A stretch of DNA of 64,000 nt from Kribbella monticola (GCF_003261635.1 NZ_QFXK01000039.1:248001-312000), one strand, 5' to 3'. Counted from the first letter of the stretch, positions 34,529 through 43,223 are shown. The notes: a model not told the origin generated them from the sequence alone. Numbers and translations are program-made.

Positions 34529-35848
34529 TCAACCGCTCACTACGTACTCGGGTGCGCAGGCCGCGACGGCGACCAGTTGCGCGGGTTCGGTCACACCGGC
34601 CAGGGCATCCCGGGTCCGCGTCGACCACTGATCGACACCGAGCAAGGCCCGTACTCCGTCGACGCGCGCGCTGGACTTCTGCAGCTGCCCGAGCTCGGCA
34701 TTCCTTGCCAGCAAGAGCGCAAGCTGCAATCGCGTCACTCCGGCCGACGTGGTCAGCCAGCTTCCGCCCGACGGCCAACCGCCGACGCTCGGCGGTCGCA
34801 GCGGCAGTTGCCCCATCCCCCGCAAACCCGCGAGCACCTTCATCCGGGTCTTGTCGTCGAGCTTCGCCGGCCGTACTCCGAGGGCTCGCATCAGCCCGAC
34901 CGCCCACTCGACAGGCTGCTTCACCAACGCCGAAGCACTGTCCCTGAAAGCGGCTTCCGCTGTGATCGCCTTGAGCACAGCGCCGACATCGCGGCGTACC
35001 CCGTACGCCGCCACGAGCCGGTCCATCGTCGCAGCTGGCGGCGGTGTCGCCGAGACCAGCCGGAACCACAACCGCCCGATCACGAACGGCGCCGACTCCG
35101 GCTTCGCGAGCGCGAGGTCCACGAAACCCTTCGCGTCGAAGTTGCCGGTCTTCCCCAGCATCGTCTTCGGAGCAGAGTCATGTCTGGCAGGGACAAACCG
35201 CGCCTGCGTCGACGTACGCCGAATCGTCCAGCCGGTCAGTGCGCGAGCGCCTTCGAAGACGTCGGTCTCGGCGTAATGACCGATGCCGAGCGTGAACAGT
35301 TCGAGGAACTCGCGAGCCAGGTTCTCGTTCGGCGATCCCTCACGGTTGTCGTTGCCGTCCAGCCAGCGAATCATCGCCGCGTCGATCACCATCGCCTGGG
35401 CGAGCTCGGTGAAGCTGCCTCGCGCGAACTTCCGGAGCGTCTGGTTCTGCGCGAGCATCAGCTGCGGACTCCGCACCTTCTGCTCACTGGTCGCGAAGTG
35501 CCCGTGCCAGAACCAGGTCAACCGCTCGGTCGCGGCTCCCGCCGGCCCACCGACGGCTCCGCCACTCGCAACCATCCGGTCGAGCCACCACGCCGTCACC
35601 TTCGCCTCTTGGGCGAGCCGGCTCTTGTTGGCCGCCTTCCTGGCTTCCTTGTCCCGCTTCTCCCCCTTGGCCGGCTTGTCCACCGGCGCCGGAGCCGTCA
35701 ACGCCGGTGGCGGCGCACCTTCCGTCGCTGAGGCGAGCAATCGCCGTACGGCGACGTCGTACCCGGCGTCCGCATCGCCCGGCCCGAGCCCGAAGCCCAG
35801 CCGATCGTGCAACCGCCGTACTGCGGCGCGCTCACTGATCTCACCCAT
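34529..35848 (-). CDS. DUF1800 domain protein
   Basis: 439 residues with the DUF1800 pattern: AAVRRLHDRLGFG at the start, ERLTWFWHGHFATS, NENLAREFLELFTLGIGHY, DVFEGARALTGWTI and a late PPSVGGWPSG. A Lys-rich insertion lies near residues 55-78. No signal peptide is obvious. It is first in an operon with the DUF1501 gene, and the two are thought to act together, perhaps at the cell surface; the function is not known. Confidence 0.88.
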   Translation of the reverse strand: MGEISERAAVRRLHDRLGFGLGPGDADAGYDVAVRRLLASATEGAPPPALTAPAPVDKPAKGEKRDKEARKAANKSRLAQEAKVTAWWLDRMVASGGAVGGPAGAATERLTWFWHGHFATSEQKVRSPQLMLAQNQTLRKFARGSFTELAQAMVIDAAMIRWLDGNDNREGSPNENLAREFLELFTLGIGHYAETDVFEGARALTGWTIRRTSTQARFVPARHDSAPKTMLGKTGNFDAKGFVDLALAKPESAPFVIGRLWFRLVSATPPPAATMDRLVAAYGVRRDVGAVLKAITAEAAFRDSASALVKQPVEWAVGLMRALGVRPAKLDDKTRMKVLAGLRGMGQLPLRPPSVGGWPSGGSWLTTSAGVTRLQLALLLARNAELGQLQKSSARVDGVRALLGVDQWSTRTRDALAGVTEPAQLVAVAACAPEYVVSG

Positions 35849-35935
35849 GTCCCCGATCTTGGCCAGCCCCGCACCCCTGGGACCACCTTCCGGCCTCGAT
35901 CTTCAGCCAACCCACAGCCAGTCGCCGAAGCGTCG

Positions 35936-36394
35936 TCAGCCGACGTTGGCGGGGAGGGCGAGTTCGGACAGGGCGGTGACGAGCGGGGAGAGTTCAGGCA
36001 GCTCAGCGGCCTTGGCCAGGGCGGCGGTCAGTACTGCGTCGTGCGTGGGCTGGGCCTGCTCAAGAAGGTCACGGCCGGCCGGGGTGACTTCGGTGTAGAT
36101 GCCGCGGCGGTCGGTCGGGCAGAGGTAGCGCTCGAGCAGTTTGCGGTCCTCGAGGCGGTTGACCAGGCGGGTCGTTGCGGACTGGCTGAGCACCACCGCG
36201 TTCGACAACTGGTTCATCCGCAAGTGGTAGTCGTCCTGGCGGGCCAGCACGTCGAGCACGCTGTACTCACTCACGGACAGCCCGTGCTGCTTCTGCAGGG
36301 CGCGCTCCAGTTCGTCCTCGATCCGGGCATGCAGCGCCGCCAGCGTCCGCCATCCCTGGGCGCGCGCCTCCGCGGCGTCATCCGGTAGTCCCAC
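35936..36394 (-). CDS. MarR-family transcriptional regulator
   Basis: 152 residues with the MarR winged helix: LSVSEYSVLDVLARQ, LSNAVVLSQSATTRLVNRLEDRKLLERY (two adjacent parts of the recognition region) and the wing PTDRRGIYTEVTPAG. It starts with GTG. It is divergent from an MFS exporter gene and should repress it and itself through the inverted repeat at 36428-36456, released by a small drug or phenolic compound. Confidence 0.9.
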   Translation of the reverse strand: MGLPDDAAEARAQGWRTLAALHARIEDELERALQKQHGLSVSEYSVLDVLARQDDYHLRMNQLSNAVVLSQSATTRLVNRLEDRKLLERYLCPTDRRGIYTEVTPAGRDLLEQAQPTHDAVLTAALAKAAELPELSPLVTALSELALPANVG

Positions 36395-36427
36395 AGCTCC
36401 TCCTCGGCCCGCGCTTGAACTCTACCG

Positions 36428-36456
36428 TTGCATGAGGCAGTATGGCGCTCATGCAA
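36428..36456. promoter_or_regulatory. MarR operator between marR and the MFS gene
   Basis: TTGCATGAG and CTCATGCAA are perfect 9-bp arms with an 11-base spacer, the geometry of MarR-type sites. A further TGCAACTAT lies about 10 bases on and may be an added half-site. The repeat is 33 bases upstream of the marR start. Confidence 0.75.
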
Positions 36457-36526
36457 TAGTCCGCGTGTGCAACTATCGCGGACGCCGGTAACAGTCACAA
36501 GACTACATTCGAGGAGAGCAGAAACC

Positions 36527-37708
36527 ATGCCCGCCGCTTTGCTAGCGCTGGCCATCGGTGCCTTCGGGATCGGCACCACCGAATTCGTCATCATGGGCCT
36601 GCTGCCGGAGGTCGCCACCGACTTCGGCGTCAGCATCCCCTCGGCCGGACTGCTGATCTCCGGCTATGCCCTCGGTGTCGTCGTCGGCGCCCCGCTGCTC
36701 ACCGCGATCGGTTCGAAGATCTCCCGCAAGACCGTGCTGATCGCCCTGATGGGCCTGTTCGTCGTGGGCAACCTGATCTCCGCACTTGCTCCCTCGTACG
36801 GCGTACTCATGACCGGCCGGATCGTCGCGGCGCTGTCGCACGGCGCGTTCTTCGGCGTCGGCTCGGTGGTCGCCGCCTCGCTGGTCCCGAAGGCGAAGCA
36901 GGCCAGCGCGATCGCGTTGATGTTCACCGGGCTGACCGTGGCGAACGTGCTCGGCGTACCGGGTGGCACCGCGCTCGGTCAGCATTTCGGCTGGCGTTCC
37001 ACCTTCTGGGCCGTCACCGCGCTTGGGGTGATCGGGCTGCTCGGCATCGTCGCGCTGGTTCCGAACCAGTCGGTGAGCGAAGGGCCGGGCCTGCGGAGCG
37101 AACTGGCCGTCTTCCGGAACCTCCAGGTGTGGCTCGCGCTGGCGATGACCGCGTTCGGTTTCGCCGGGGTGTTCGCCTCCTTCACCTACATCGCGCCGAT
37201 GATGACCGAGGTCGCCGGGTTCTCCACGGGTGCCGTGACCTGGCTGCTGGTGCTGTTCGGCGGCGGACTGGTGGTCGGGAACCTGCTCGGCGGCAAAGCG
37301 GCCGACCGGTCGCTGATGCCGAGTCTCTACGTCATCCTCGCGCTGCTGGCCGCAGTACTGGTCGTCTTCGTCTTCACCGCACACGCACAGTTGCCGTCGG
37401 CAATCACCATCGCACTGTTCGGCGCGGCCGGGTTCGCCACGGTGGCACCGCTGCAGAAGCGAGTCATGGACAAGGCGAAAGGCGCGCCGGCACTCGCCTC
37501 GGCCGCGAACATCGCCGCCTTCAACCTCGGCAACGCGGGCGGCGCGTACCTCGGCGGACTCACCATCGAGCACGGCCTCGGCTACACCGCGCCGAACTGG
37601 GTGGGCGCTGCTTTGGCCGCCTCCGGTCTCGCCGTCGCCTTCGTCTCGGGTCTGCTCGACCGACGCCGCCCCGCGGCCCAGCCTGACGCAGTACTGACCA
37701 CGGCCTGA
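36527..37708 (+). CDS. MFS transporter, DHA1 drug/sugar efflux type
   Basis: 393 residues with 12 hydrophobic segments. The opening ALAIGAFGIGTTEFVIMGLLP is typical of AraJ/YdhP-like DHA1 exporters, and ISRKTVLIALMG is the loop 2-3 motif. A GAGGAG ribosome site precedes the ATG at 36527. Likely exports a drug or metabolite sensed by the divergent MarR regulator. A G+C-rich hairpin 10 bases past the stop may end the transcript. Confidence 0.88.
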   Translation: MPAALLALAIGAFGIGTTEFVIMGLLPEVATDFGVSIPSAGLLISGYALGVVVGAPLLTAIGSKISRKTVLIALMGLFVVGNLISALAPSYGVLMTGRIVAALSHGAFFGVGSVVAASLVPKAKQASAIALMFTGLTVANVLGVPGGTALGQHFGWRSTFWAVTALGVIGLLGIVALVPNQSVSEGPGLRSELAVFRNLQVWLALAMTAFGFAGVFASFTYIAPMMTEVAGFSTGAVTWLLVLFGGGLVVGNLLGGKAADRSLMPSLYVILALLAAVLVVFVFTAHAQLPSAITIALFGAAGFATVAPLQKRVMDKAKGAPALASAANIAAFNLGNAGGAYLGGLTIEHGLGYTAPNWVGAALAASGLAVAFVSGLLDRRRPAAQPDAVLTTA

Positions 37709-37717
37709 TTCCCGCCG

Positions 37718-37750
37718 CGCAGCGCTGCGTCGGAGTGACACAGCGCTGCG
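37718..37750 (+). terminator. Hairpin after the MFS gene
   Basis: CGCAGCGCTG and CAGCGCTGCG pair perfectly around an inner segment of 13 bases. Each arm also holds the self-complementary word AGCGCT. No T-run. Confidence 0.55.
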
Positions 37751-37865
37751 CCGTCACCGATGTGCCTCAAACAATCGCTTGCGCTACCTACCGTGTTCGG
37801 GTGACTCTTCTCCGCACACGGCTGCTCCGCCCTTGCAGCCAGAGACGACACCTGGAGCGTGAGGC

Positions 37866-38663
37866 ATGACAGGAAAGCTCAAGTTCGCCCGTACAGCGCT
37901 TGCCGTCACCGCGGTCGCCCTGGCATCGGCCGGCGCCGTCGGTACGGCCGAGGCGAGAACCGCACCGCCGACCACCGACATCGTCGGTGGCTCGCTGGCC
38001 AGCACCGCACAGGCGCCCTGGGCGATCGCGCTCAACAACAGCAACTCCCCGGTGCCCAGTGGTCAGTACTGCGGCGCCACGCTGGTCGCGGCGAACAAGC
38101 TCGTCACCGCGGCGCACTGTGTCGGGCAGCCGCGGAGCACCTACACCGCCATCCAAGGCCGGGACGACCTGAAGTCGACCGGCGGCCGGACCTCCAAGAT
38201 CTCGAAGATCTGGAAGGACCCGCAGTACGGGCAGGTCGGCGGTCACGACGTCGCAGTACTGACCCTGACCACGCCGTTCACCGGCGTCGCCACGCTGCCG
38301 CTGGAGACCAGCCGGGCCGCGGACGCCGTGGGCGCGCAGTCGACCGTCTACGGCTGGGGCGACACGGAGGGCACCGGACCGGAAGACCGGTTCCAGAAGG
38401 TCCTCGTGCCGGTGCTCGGCGACGCGTACTGCGGTGACGTGTACGCGAGCGACGGTTACGTCGCCAACGGCGAGATCTGCGCCGGGTACAAGTCCGGCGG
38501 CAAGGACTCCTGCCAGGGCGACTCCGGCGGCCCGCTGGTCCTGAACGGCCGGCTCTTCGGCGTCGTCTCCTGGGGGATCGGCTGCGCGGACGCCGGCAAC
38601 CCCGGTGTGTACGCCGAGGTCGCGTCGTACGCCTCCGCTCTCCAGGCGCAGATCAACAGCTGA
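37866..38663 (+). CDS. Secreted trypsin-like serine protease (S1)
   Basis: 265 residues. A Sec signal peptide is followed by a short propeptide ending before IVGGSLAS, the usual activation site. The catalytic triad is His in TAAHC, Asp in GGHDVAVLTL and Ser in CQGDSGGPLV; an Asp six residues before that Ser (KDSCQGDSGG) suggests trypsin-like cleavage after Arg or Lys. Six cysteines can form three disulfides. GGAG lies 7 bases before the ATG. A strong hairpin follows the stop. Confidence 0.93.
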   Translation: MTGKLKFARTALAVTAVALASAGAVGTAEARTAPPTTDIVGGSLASTAQAPWAIALNNSNSPVPSGQYCGATLVAANKLVTAAHCVGQPRSTYTAIQGRDDLKSTGGRTSKISKIWKDPQYGQVGGHDVAVLTLTTPFTGVATLPLETSRAADAVGAQSTVYGWGDTEGTGPEDRFQKVLVPVLGDAYCGDVYASDGYVANGEICAGYKSGGKDSCQGDSGGPLVLNGRLFGVVSWGIGCADAGNPGVYAEVASYASALQAQINS

Positions 38664-38672
38664 CCCAGAGCG

Positions 38673-38709
38673 CACCGATGGCCGGTCCCACGGGGATCGG
38701 CCATCGGTG
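38673..38709 (+). terminator. Terminator of the S1 protease gene
   Basis: CACCGATGGCCG and CGGCCATCGGTG are perfect 12-bp arms around a 13-base loop, followed by TTCTAAT. It begins 9 bases past the stop codon. Confidence 0.8.
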
Positions 38710-38722
38710 TTCTAATACGACG

Positions 38723-38737
38723 TTCCAGATTCTGAAA
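38723..38737. promoter_or_regulatory. Operator-like dyad before the TetR gene
   Basis: TTCCAGA-T-TCTGAAA is a near-perfect dyad (core CAGATTCTG) 18 bases upstream of the tetR ATG, in an A+T-richer stretch that also holds TGTATTGT, a possible -10. Likely autoregulatory site. Confidence 0.4.
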
Positions 38738-38755
38738 CAGTGTATTGTCCGCCTG

Positions 38756-39463
38756 ATGGCACGGGAAGCAGACGAGAGAACAGCGCTGGGATCGGTCTGG
38801 CTGCGCGCCGAGCCGGAGCAGACGCGCGCACCTCTGAGTCGCGAGGACATCGTCCAGGCGACGATCGAGATCCTCGACCGGGACGGCCTGGAGAAGCTTT
38901 CGATGCGTCGACTCGCCGCCGAACTCGGTACGGCGGCGACGTCGGCGCTCTACTGGCGAGTGGCGAACAAGAACGACCTGCTCGAACTGGCCGTCGACAC
39001 GGTCATCGGTGAAGCACTGGTGCCGGCCGAAGAGGGCGACTGGCGCGATCGACTCACGGTCCTCGCGCGAGCGGCGTACGACGTACTCGGGCAGCACGCG
39101 TGGGCGCCGCAGTTGCTCGCGAGCCACGCGGGACTCGGGCCCAACTACCAGGCGTACGCAGAGCGCGTGCTCACGATCCTGAACTCGGCCGGGTTCAAGG
39201 GCGTCCATCTCGACGCCGCCGTGTCAGCCGTCTTTCACTACGTGGTCGGTGCCGCGGTGACCGACGCAGCGTGGACCGCGATCGTCCAGCGCAGCGGGAT
39301 GACCGAGCAACAGTGGGCCGATGCCGCGGGCGATCAACTAGGTGTTGGCGCCGCCACCCTGGCCGCTTACCTCAACCGTGAAGACCTCGCCGGTCCACAG
39401 GCCCGCTTCGAAGCGGGCCTCCGCGCCATCCTCATCGGCCTCCGCCCGCGCCAACTCCGCTGA
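38756..39463 (+). CDS. TetR-family regulator (TetR/C-terminal class)
   Basis: 235 residues. The N-terminal helix-turn-helix is preceded by a short leader and reads LSREDIVQATIEILDRDG then LSMRRLAAELGTAATSALYWRV, ending NKNDLLELAVD. This resembles TetR itself and its drug-responsive relatives. The C-terminal domain is all-helical with a long VSAVFHYVVGAAVTDAAW segment. No target lies next to it: upstream is a terminator and downstream a convergent bkd operon, so it may act on itself and on distant genes. Confidence 0.88.
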   Translation: MAREADERTALGSVWLRAEPEQTRAPLSREDIVQATIEILDRDGLEKLSMRRLAAELGTAATSALYWRVANKNDLLELAVDTVIGEALVPAEEGDWRDRLTVLARAAYDVLGQHAWAPQLLASHAGLGPNYQAYAERVLTILNSAGFKGVHLDAAVSAVFHYVVGAAVTDAAWTAIVQRSGMTEQQWADAAGDQLGVGAATLAAYLNREDLAGPQARFEAGLRAILIGLRPRQLR

Positions 39464-39472
39464 CCGCTGCGG

Positions 39473-41023
39473 TCAGAGGTCGGCGAAGGCGGAGGTGGGT
39501 GACTCGAAAGCGTCGGCGACGAAGCGGAGGAAGCCGGCCGCGACACCGCCGTCGCAGACCCGGTGGTCGAAGACGAGCGACAACTGGGTGAGCTTGCGGA
39601 TCGCCAGTTCGCCGTCCACCACCCACGGGCGGTCGATGATCCGGCCGACGCCGAGGATCGCGACCTGCGGGTGGTTGATGATCGCCGCGCTGCCGTCGAC
39701 CCCGAAGCTGCCGTAGTTGTTCAGCGTGAACGTCCCGCACGACAACTCCCGCGTCGACAACCGCCCGTCCCGCGCAGACGCCGTCAACCGCCGGATCTCC
39801 GCATCGAGCCCACGAGCCGTCAGCGCCTGCGCGTTGGCAACAGCCGGTACGACGAGGCCGCGGTCGGTCTGAGCCGCCAGCCCGAGGTTGATCCCGTCGT
39901 ACTGAACAAGTTCCTCCCGCTCGGTGTCGACGAACCCGTTCAGCTCCGGATACTTCTGCAAACCTGCCACCACGAACCGCGCCATCAACGCCAGCAGCCC
40001 CGGTCCGGGATCAGTTGCCGTCCGCAACGACTCCCGCAGCTCCACGAGCGCCGTCGCATCCACATCCACCCAGGTCGTCGCCTCCGGAATCTCCGCCCGA
40101 CTCCGACTCAACGTCGCCGCAACCGCCTTCCGGAACCCACTCATAGGCGTACGCCGCAACTCCCCCAACCCAGTCCTGTCCTCGCGAGGTGCAGGTGCTG
40201 GAACAGGCGCCTCACCAGCGACAGCAATTGCCGCATCTACATCTTTGCGAACAATCAGTCCACCCGCTCCTGACCCTTTCACCGTCCGCAGATCCACGCC
40301 CGCATCGCGCGCCAACCGCCGTACCAACGGAGAAATCACCAACGGCACCCGCGCCACCGCGGGTCCGTCGCCGTCGCTCAAGCCGTTGACTCCGCCGGAG
40401 GCGGTCACCCCGGTGGGTCCGCCGAAGGCGGTCGAGCCGGTGGATCCGCCGAAGGCGGTCGAGCCGGTGGGGCTGGAGGTAGCGGCGCCAGAGGCGCCAG
40501 AGGTGGCGGCGCCTCCAGAGGCGCTGGAGGTAGCGGCGCCGGAGGCGCTGGAGGCGGCGGCGCCGGAGGCGCTGGAAGGGGTGGTGGGGCTGGAGGCGGG
40601 CGAGTGCGTGCCTTGCTCGCTGAGGGCAACGCCATTCAGCGTGTGCTCGGGTGCGATGGCGGTCTGTGTACCGCGGCGCTTGCGGCGTCTGCTGGAGGTG
40701 CCGCCTTCTGGCGTCCCATAACCGATCAGGACGTTGCCCGAGCCGGCCTTTTCCTCTTCGCGGTACGCCTCGGCGGCTGGTGCGACCACGCCGATGGTGA
40801 TCAGCGGTTTGCCGACGTCGACGGTGGTGCCGGCGTCGGCGTGGAGTTCGGCGACGACACCGGCGTACGGCGACGGCACCTCCACGATCGACTTGGCCGT
40901 CTCGACCTCGGCGACCGGCGCGTCGACCGCGACCACGTCGCCCACCGCGACCAGCCAGCGCACGACCTCGGCCTCGGTCAGCCCTTCACCGAGATCAGGC
41001 AGCAGAAAAGTCTGCGTGGTCAC
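39473..41023 (-). CDS. bkdC: Branched-chain 2-oxoacid dehydrogenase E2 (dihydrolipoyl acyltransferase)
   Basis: 516 residues from a GTG with GAGG upstream. One lipoyl domain (1-80; lipoylated Lys in VETAKSIVEV) is followed by a long Ala/Ser/Gly/Thr linker, a peripheral subunit-binding domain (SPLVRRLARDAGVDLRTVKG) and the acyltransferase core with catalytic His/Asp in FDHRVCDGG. It moves acyl groups from E1 to CoA. The linker is unusually long and is encoded by tandem DNA repeats. The start overlaps the bkdB stop (GTGA). E3 is not nearby. Confidence 0.9.
   Translation of the reverse strand: MTTQTFLLPDLGEGLTEAEVVRWLVAVGDVVAVDAPVAEVETAKSIVEVPSPYAGVVAELHADAGTTVDVGKPLITIGVVAPAAEAYREEEKAGSGNVLIGYGTPEGGTSSRRRKRRGTQTAIAPEHTLNGVALSEQGTHSPASSPTTPSSASGAAASSASGAATSSASGGAATSGASGAATSSPTGSTAFGGSTGSTAFGGPTGVTASGGVNGLSDGDGPAVARVPLVISPLVRRLARDAGVDLRTVKGSGAGGLIVRKDVDAAIAVAGEAPVPAPAPREDRTGLGELRRTPMSGFRKAVAATLSRSRAEIPEATTWVDVDATALVELRESLRTATDPGPGLLALMARFVVAGLQKYPELNGFVDTEREELVQYDGINLGLAAQTDRGLVVPAVANAQALTARGLDAEIRRLTASARDGRLSTRELSCGTFTLNNYGSFGVDGSAAIINHPQVAILGVGRIIDRPWVVDGELAIRKLTQLSLVFDHRVCDGGVAAGFLRFVADAFESPTSAFADL
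40391..40590 (-). repeat. In-frame tandem repeats coding the E2 linker
   Basis: Three 27-bp units start at 40391, 40418 and 40445 and encode nine-residue repeats such as STGSTAFGG. They are followed by 24-bp units, for example at about 40525-40572, encoding SASGAATS-like octads. All units keep the frame, so copy number can vary without breaking the protein. Confidence 0.85.
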
Positions 41024-42021
41024 GAGTCCTCCCACTGCAGGTCGTCCACCGCGTCGAGGATCCGATCCACCCCAGGCAACTGGTGCCGCTCCAACTTCGG
41101 CGGCGGGTACGGAATGTCGAACCCGGTCACCCGCCGGATCGGCGCGGCCAACGAGTGGAAGCACCGCTCCGTCACCCGCGCCACGATCTCCGACGACACA
41201 CTCGCAAACCCACTCGCCTCGGCAACCACGACAGCGCGTCCCGTACTACGAACCGCCGTGCACACCGTCTCGTCGTCGAACGGCACGATCGACCGCAGAT
41301 CGACGACTTGGAGTTGCCGTCCGTCCGCCGCCGCGACCTCGGCTGCTTCGAGCGCGATCGGCACGGTCGGCCCGTACGCGATCAGGGTCGCGTCGCGGCC
41401 TTCCCGGCGTACGACGGCTTTCCCGATGCCCGGCTGCGAAACCGAAAGATCGACCTCTTCCTTCGCCCAGTAGAGCTTCTTCGGCTCCATGAAGATCACC
41501 GGGTCGGGGTGCTCGATCGCCTTGCGCAGCAGGGTGTACGCGTCGGCGACAGTGGCCGGCGCGACCACGGTCAACCCGGGAGTGTGCGCGTAGTAGCTCT
41601 CGGACGAGTCGCAGTGGTGCTCGACGCCGCCGATGCCACCGGCGTACGGCATCCGGATCACCATCGGCAGCGTGACGCGGCCGCGGGTGCGGTTCCGCAT
41701 CTTCGCCACGTGTGAGACAACCTGCTCGAAGGCCGGATACCCGAACGCGTCGAACTGCATCTCGACGACCGGCCGCATCCCGTTCATCGCCAGCCCGACC
41801 GCCATCCCGACGATGCCGGACTCCGCCAACGGGGTGTCGAAGCAACGATCCTCGCCGAACTCAGCGGTCAGCCCGTCGGTGATCCGGAAGACCCCGCCGA
41901 GCGCACCGACGTCCTCGCCGAACATCAGCACGGTCTCGTCGGCCTTCATCGCATCGCGCAGGGCCTGGTTGAGCGCCTGCGCCATCGTGAGTTTCAGCAG
42001 CGTGGTGGCAGTCATCGTCAT
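41020..42021 (-). CDS. bkdB: Branched-chain 2-oxoacid dehydrogenase E1 beta subunit
   Basis: 333 residues of the transketolase-type beta subunit: VLMFGEDVGALGGVFRITDG, FDTPLAESGIVGMAVGLAM, VIRMPYAGGIGGVEHHCDS and the C-terminal VVVAEASGFASVSSEI. It pairs with BkdA to decarboxylate branched-chain keto acids in a thiamine-diphosphate-dependent reaction. Overlaps with both neighbours. A pyruvate or acetoin substrate cannot be excluded from sequence alone, but the single-lipoyl E2 and the Lrp neighbour favour branched chains. Confidence 0.92.
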   Translation of the reverse strand: MTMTATTLLKLTMAQALNQALRDAMKADETVLMFGEDVGALGGVFRITDGLTAEFGEDRCFDTPLAESGIVGMAVGLAMNGMRPVVEMQFDAFGYPAFEQVVSHVAKMRNRTRGRVTLPMVIRMPYAGGIGGVEHHCDSSESYYAHTPGLTVVAPATVADAYTLLRKAIEHPDPVIFMEPKKLYWAKEEVDLSVSQPGIGKAVVRREGRDATLIAYGPTVPIALEAAEVAAADGRQLQVVDLRSIVPFDDETVCTAVRSTGRAVVVAEASGFASVSSEIVARVTERCFHSLAAPIRRVTGFDIPYPPPKLERHQLPGVDRILDAVDDLQWEDS

Positions 42022-43106
42022 GCTTCTTCCCGGGCGAGTTCGTCCTGCAGGAAGGCGGCCTGCTCCCTCAGTTGCGGCGTCTTCTCGGCGTACAGGTAGT
42101 CGAAGAGCTCCGCCGGATCCGGCTGAACCTCTTCCATCAGCCCGATCCGCAAGGTCTCCGCAGCTTGGTCAGCGGCAGCAACGACCTTGTTCTTCGAGGC
42201 TTCGTCGAGCAGACCGCGCTCGACCAAGTAGGCCTCCAACCGCTTCAGCGGATCCCGCTCGAGCCAAGGAGCGACCTCGGCATCGTTGCGGTAGCGGGTG
42301 GCATCGTCAGCGTTCGTGTGCGCCTGGACGCGATACGTGTGCGCCTCGATCAGCTGCGGTCCCTCACCGGCCCGCGCCTTGTCGACAGCCTGTCCCAGTA
42401 CTGCGAGCAGGCCGGCCAAGTCGTTGCCATCGGCCCGTTCCCCCGGTACGCCGTACCCAATCCCCTTGTGCGCAAGGGAAGGCGCCACCGTCTGCCGGGC
42501 GAGCGGCACGGAAATCGCGTACTCGTTGTTCTGGATGAAGAACACCACCGGCGCCTTGAACACCGCGGCGAAGTTCAGCGCCTCGTGGAAATCGCCTTCG
42601 CTCGTGGCCCCGTCACCGCACAACGCCATCACGACGGTGTCCTCGCCCTTGAGCCTCGCCGCGTGCGCGACTCCGACGGCGTGGATCAGCTGTGTCGCCA
42701 ACGGAGTCGCTTGCGGGGCGACATTGCGCTGGTACGGGTCGTACCCGGAGTGCCAGTCGCCGCGCAACAGCGTCAGCGTCTCGATCGGGTCGACCCCGCG
42801 GCTGATGATCGACACGGTGTCGCGGTACGTCGGGAACAGCCAGTCCTGGTCGCGCAGCACCATCGTGGCGGCGACCTGGCATGCCTCCTGCCCGTGCGAC
42901 GACGGGTAGACCGCGAGCCGGCCCTGCCGGACGAGCGCGCCCGCCTGGTCGTTGATCCGGCGCCCCTTGACCAACTGTGCGTAACCGTCGACCAGGGTCT
43001 GCTCAGCGGGCAGCCTGTACTGCGGGTGGTCGTGCGGTACGCCGTGTTCGTCGATCAACTGGATCGGCTCGGCGGAGGGGAGCAGGCGCTCCTCGACGGT
43101 AGTCAT
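42018..43106 (-). CDS. bkdA: Branched-chain 2-oxoacid dehydrogenase E1 alpha subunit
   Basis: 362 residues. The thiamine diphosphate motif is CGDGATSEGDFHEALNFA to QNNEYAIS near residues 165-200; SSHGQEACQVAATM and RLPTYRDT-like segments are typical of the alpha subunit. ATG at 43106 is chosen because AGGAGGG lies a few bases upstream; the earlier GTG reading adds 18 weak residues. First gene of bkdABC, divergent from an Lrp regulator. A 14-base palindrome overlaps its ribosome site. Confidence 0.92.
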   Translation of the reverse strand: MTTVEERLLPSAEPIQLIDEHGVPHDHPQYRLPAEQTLVDGYAQLVKGRRINDQAGALVRQGRLAVYPSSHGQEACQVAATMVLRDQDWLFPTYRDTVSIISRGVDPIETLTLLRGDWHSGYDPYQRNVAPQATPLATQLIHAVGVAHAARLKGEDTVVMALCGDGATSEGDFHEALNFAAVFKAPVVFFIQNNEYAISVPLARQTVAPSLAHKGIGYGVPGERADGNDLAGLLAVLGQAVDKARAGEGPQLIEAHTYRVQAHTNADDATRYRNDAEVAPWLERDPLKRLEAYLVERGLLDEASKNKVVAAADQAAETLRIGLMEEVQPDPAELFDYLYAEKTPQLREQAAFLQDELAREEA

Positions 43107-43111
43107 AGACC

Positions 43112-43125
43112 CTCCTGCGCAGGAG
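43112..43125. promoter_or_regulatory. Palindrome overlapping the bkdA ribosome-binding site
   Basis: CTCCTGCGCAGGAG is a perfect 14-base palindrome that includes most of the bkdA Shine-Dalgarno. It could hide the site in an RNA hairpin or bind a protein. Confidence 0.4.
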
Positions 43126-43172
43126 ACGGACGGATGGCTCATCGTCGTACTTCTGGCCAATCGGATCCATAG

Positions 43173-43209
43173 CTGGGAGAATCGCGAGACATTCGATCAG
43201 TTCTCCCAG
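43173..43209. promoter_or_regulatory. Candidate Lrp/BkdR operator between bkdA and lrp
   Basis: CTGGGAGAA and TTCTCCCAG are perfect 9-bp arms 19 bases apart, so the centres are about 28 bases apart, which suits a wrapped Lrp-family oligomer. It lies just upstream of the lrp ribosome site. Confidence 0.6.
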
Positions 43210-43223
43210 TTTTGAGGAGCATT

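Noticed and set aside
37718..37750. Repeat of AGCGCTGCG considered as a regulatory operator for the S1 protease gene
   Set aside because: Its place 10 bases after the MFS stop and its self-pairing fit a terminator better.
40391..40590. Tandem repeats considered as a CRISPR array
   Set aside because: Units are contiguous, in frame and translate into an E2 linker; there are no unique spacers.
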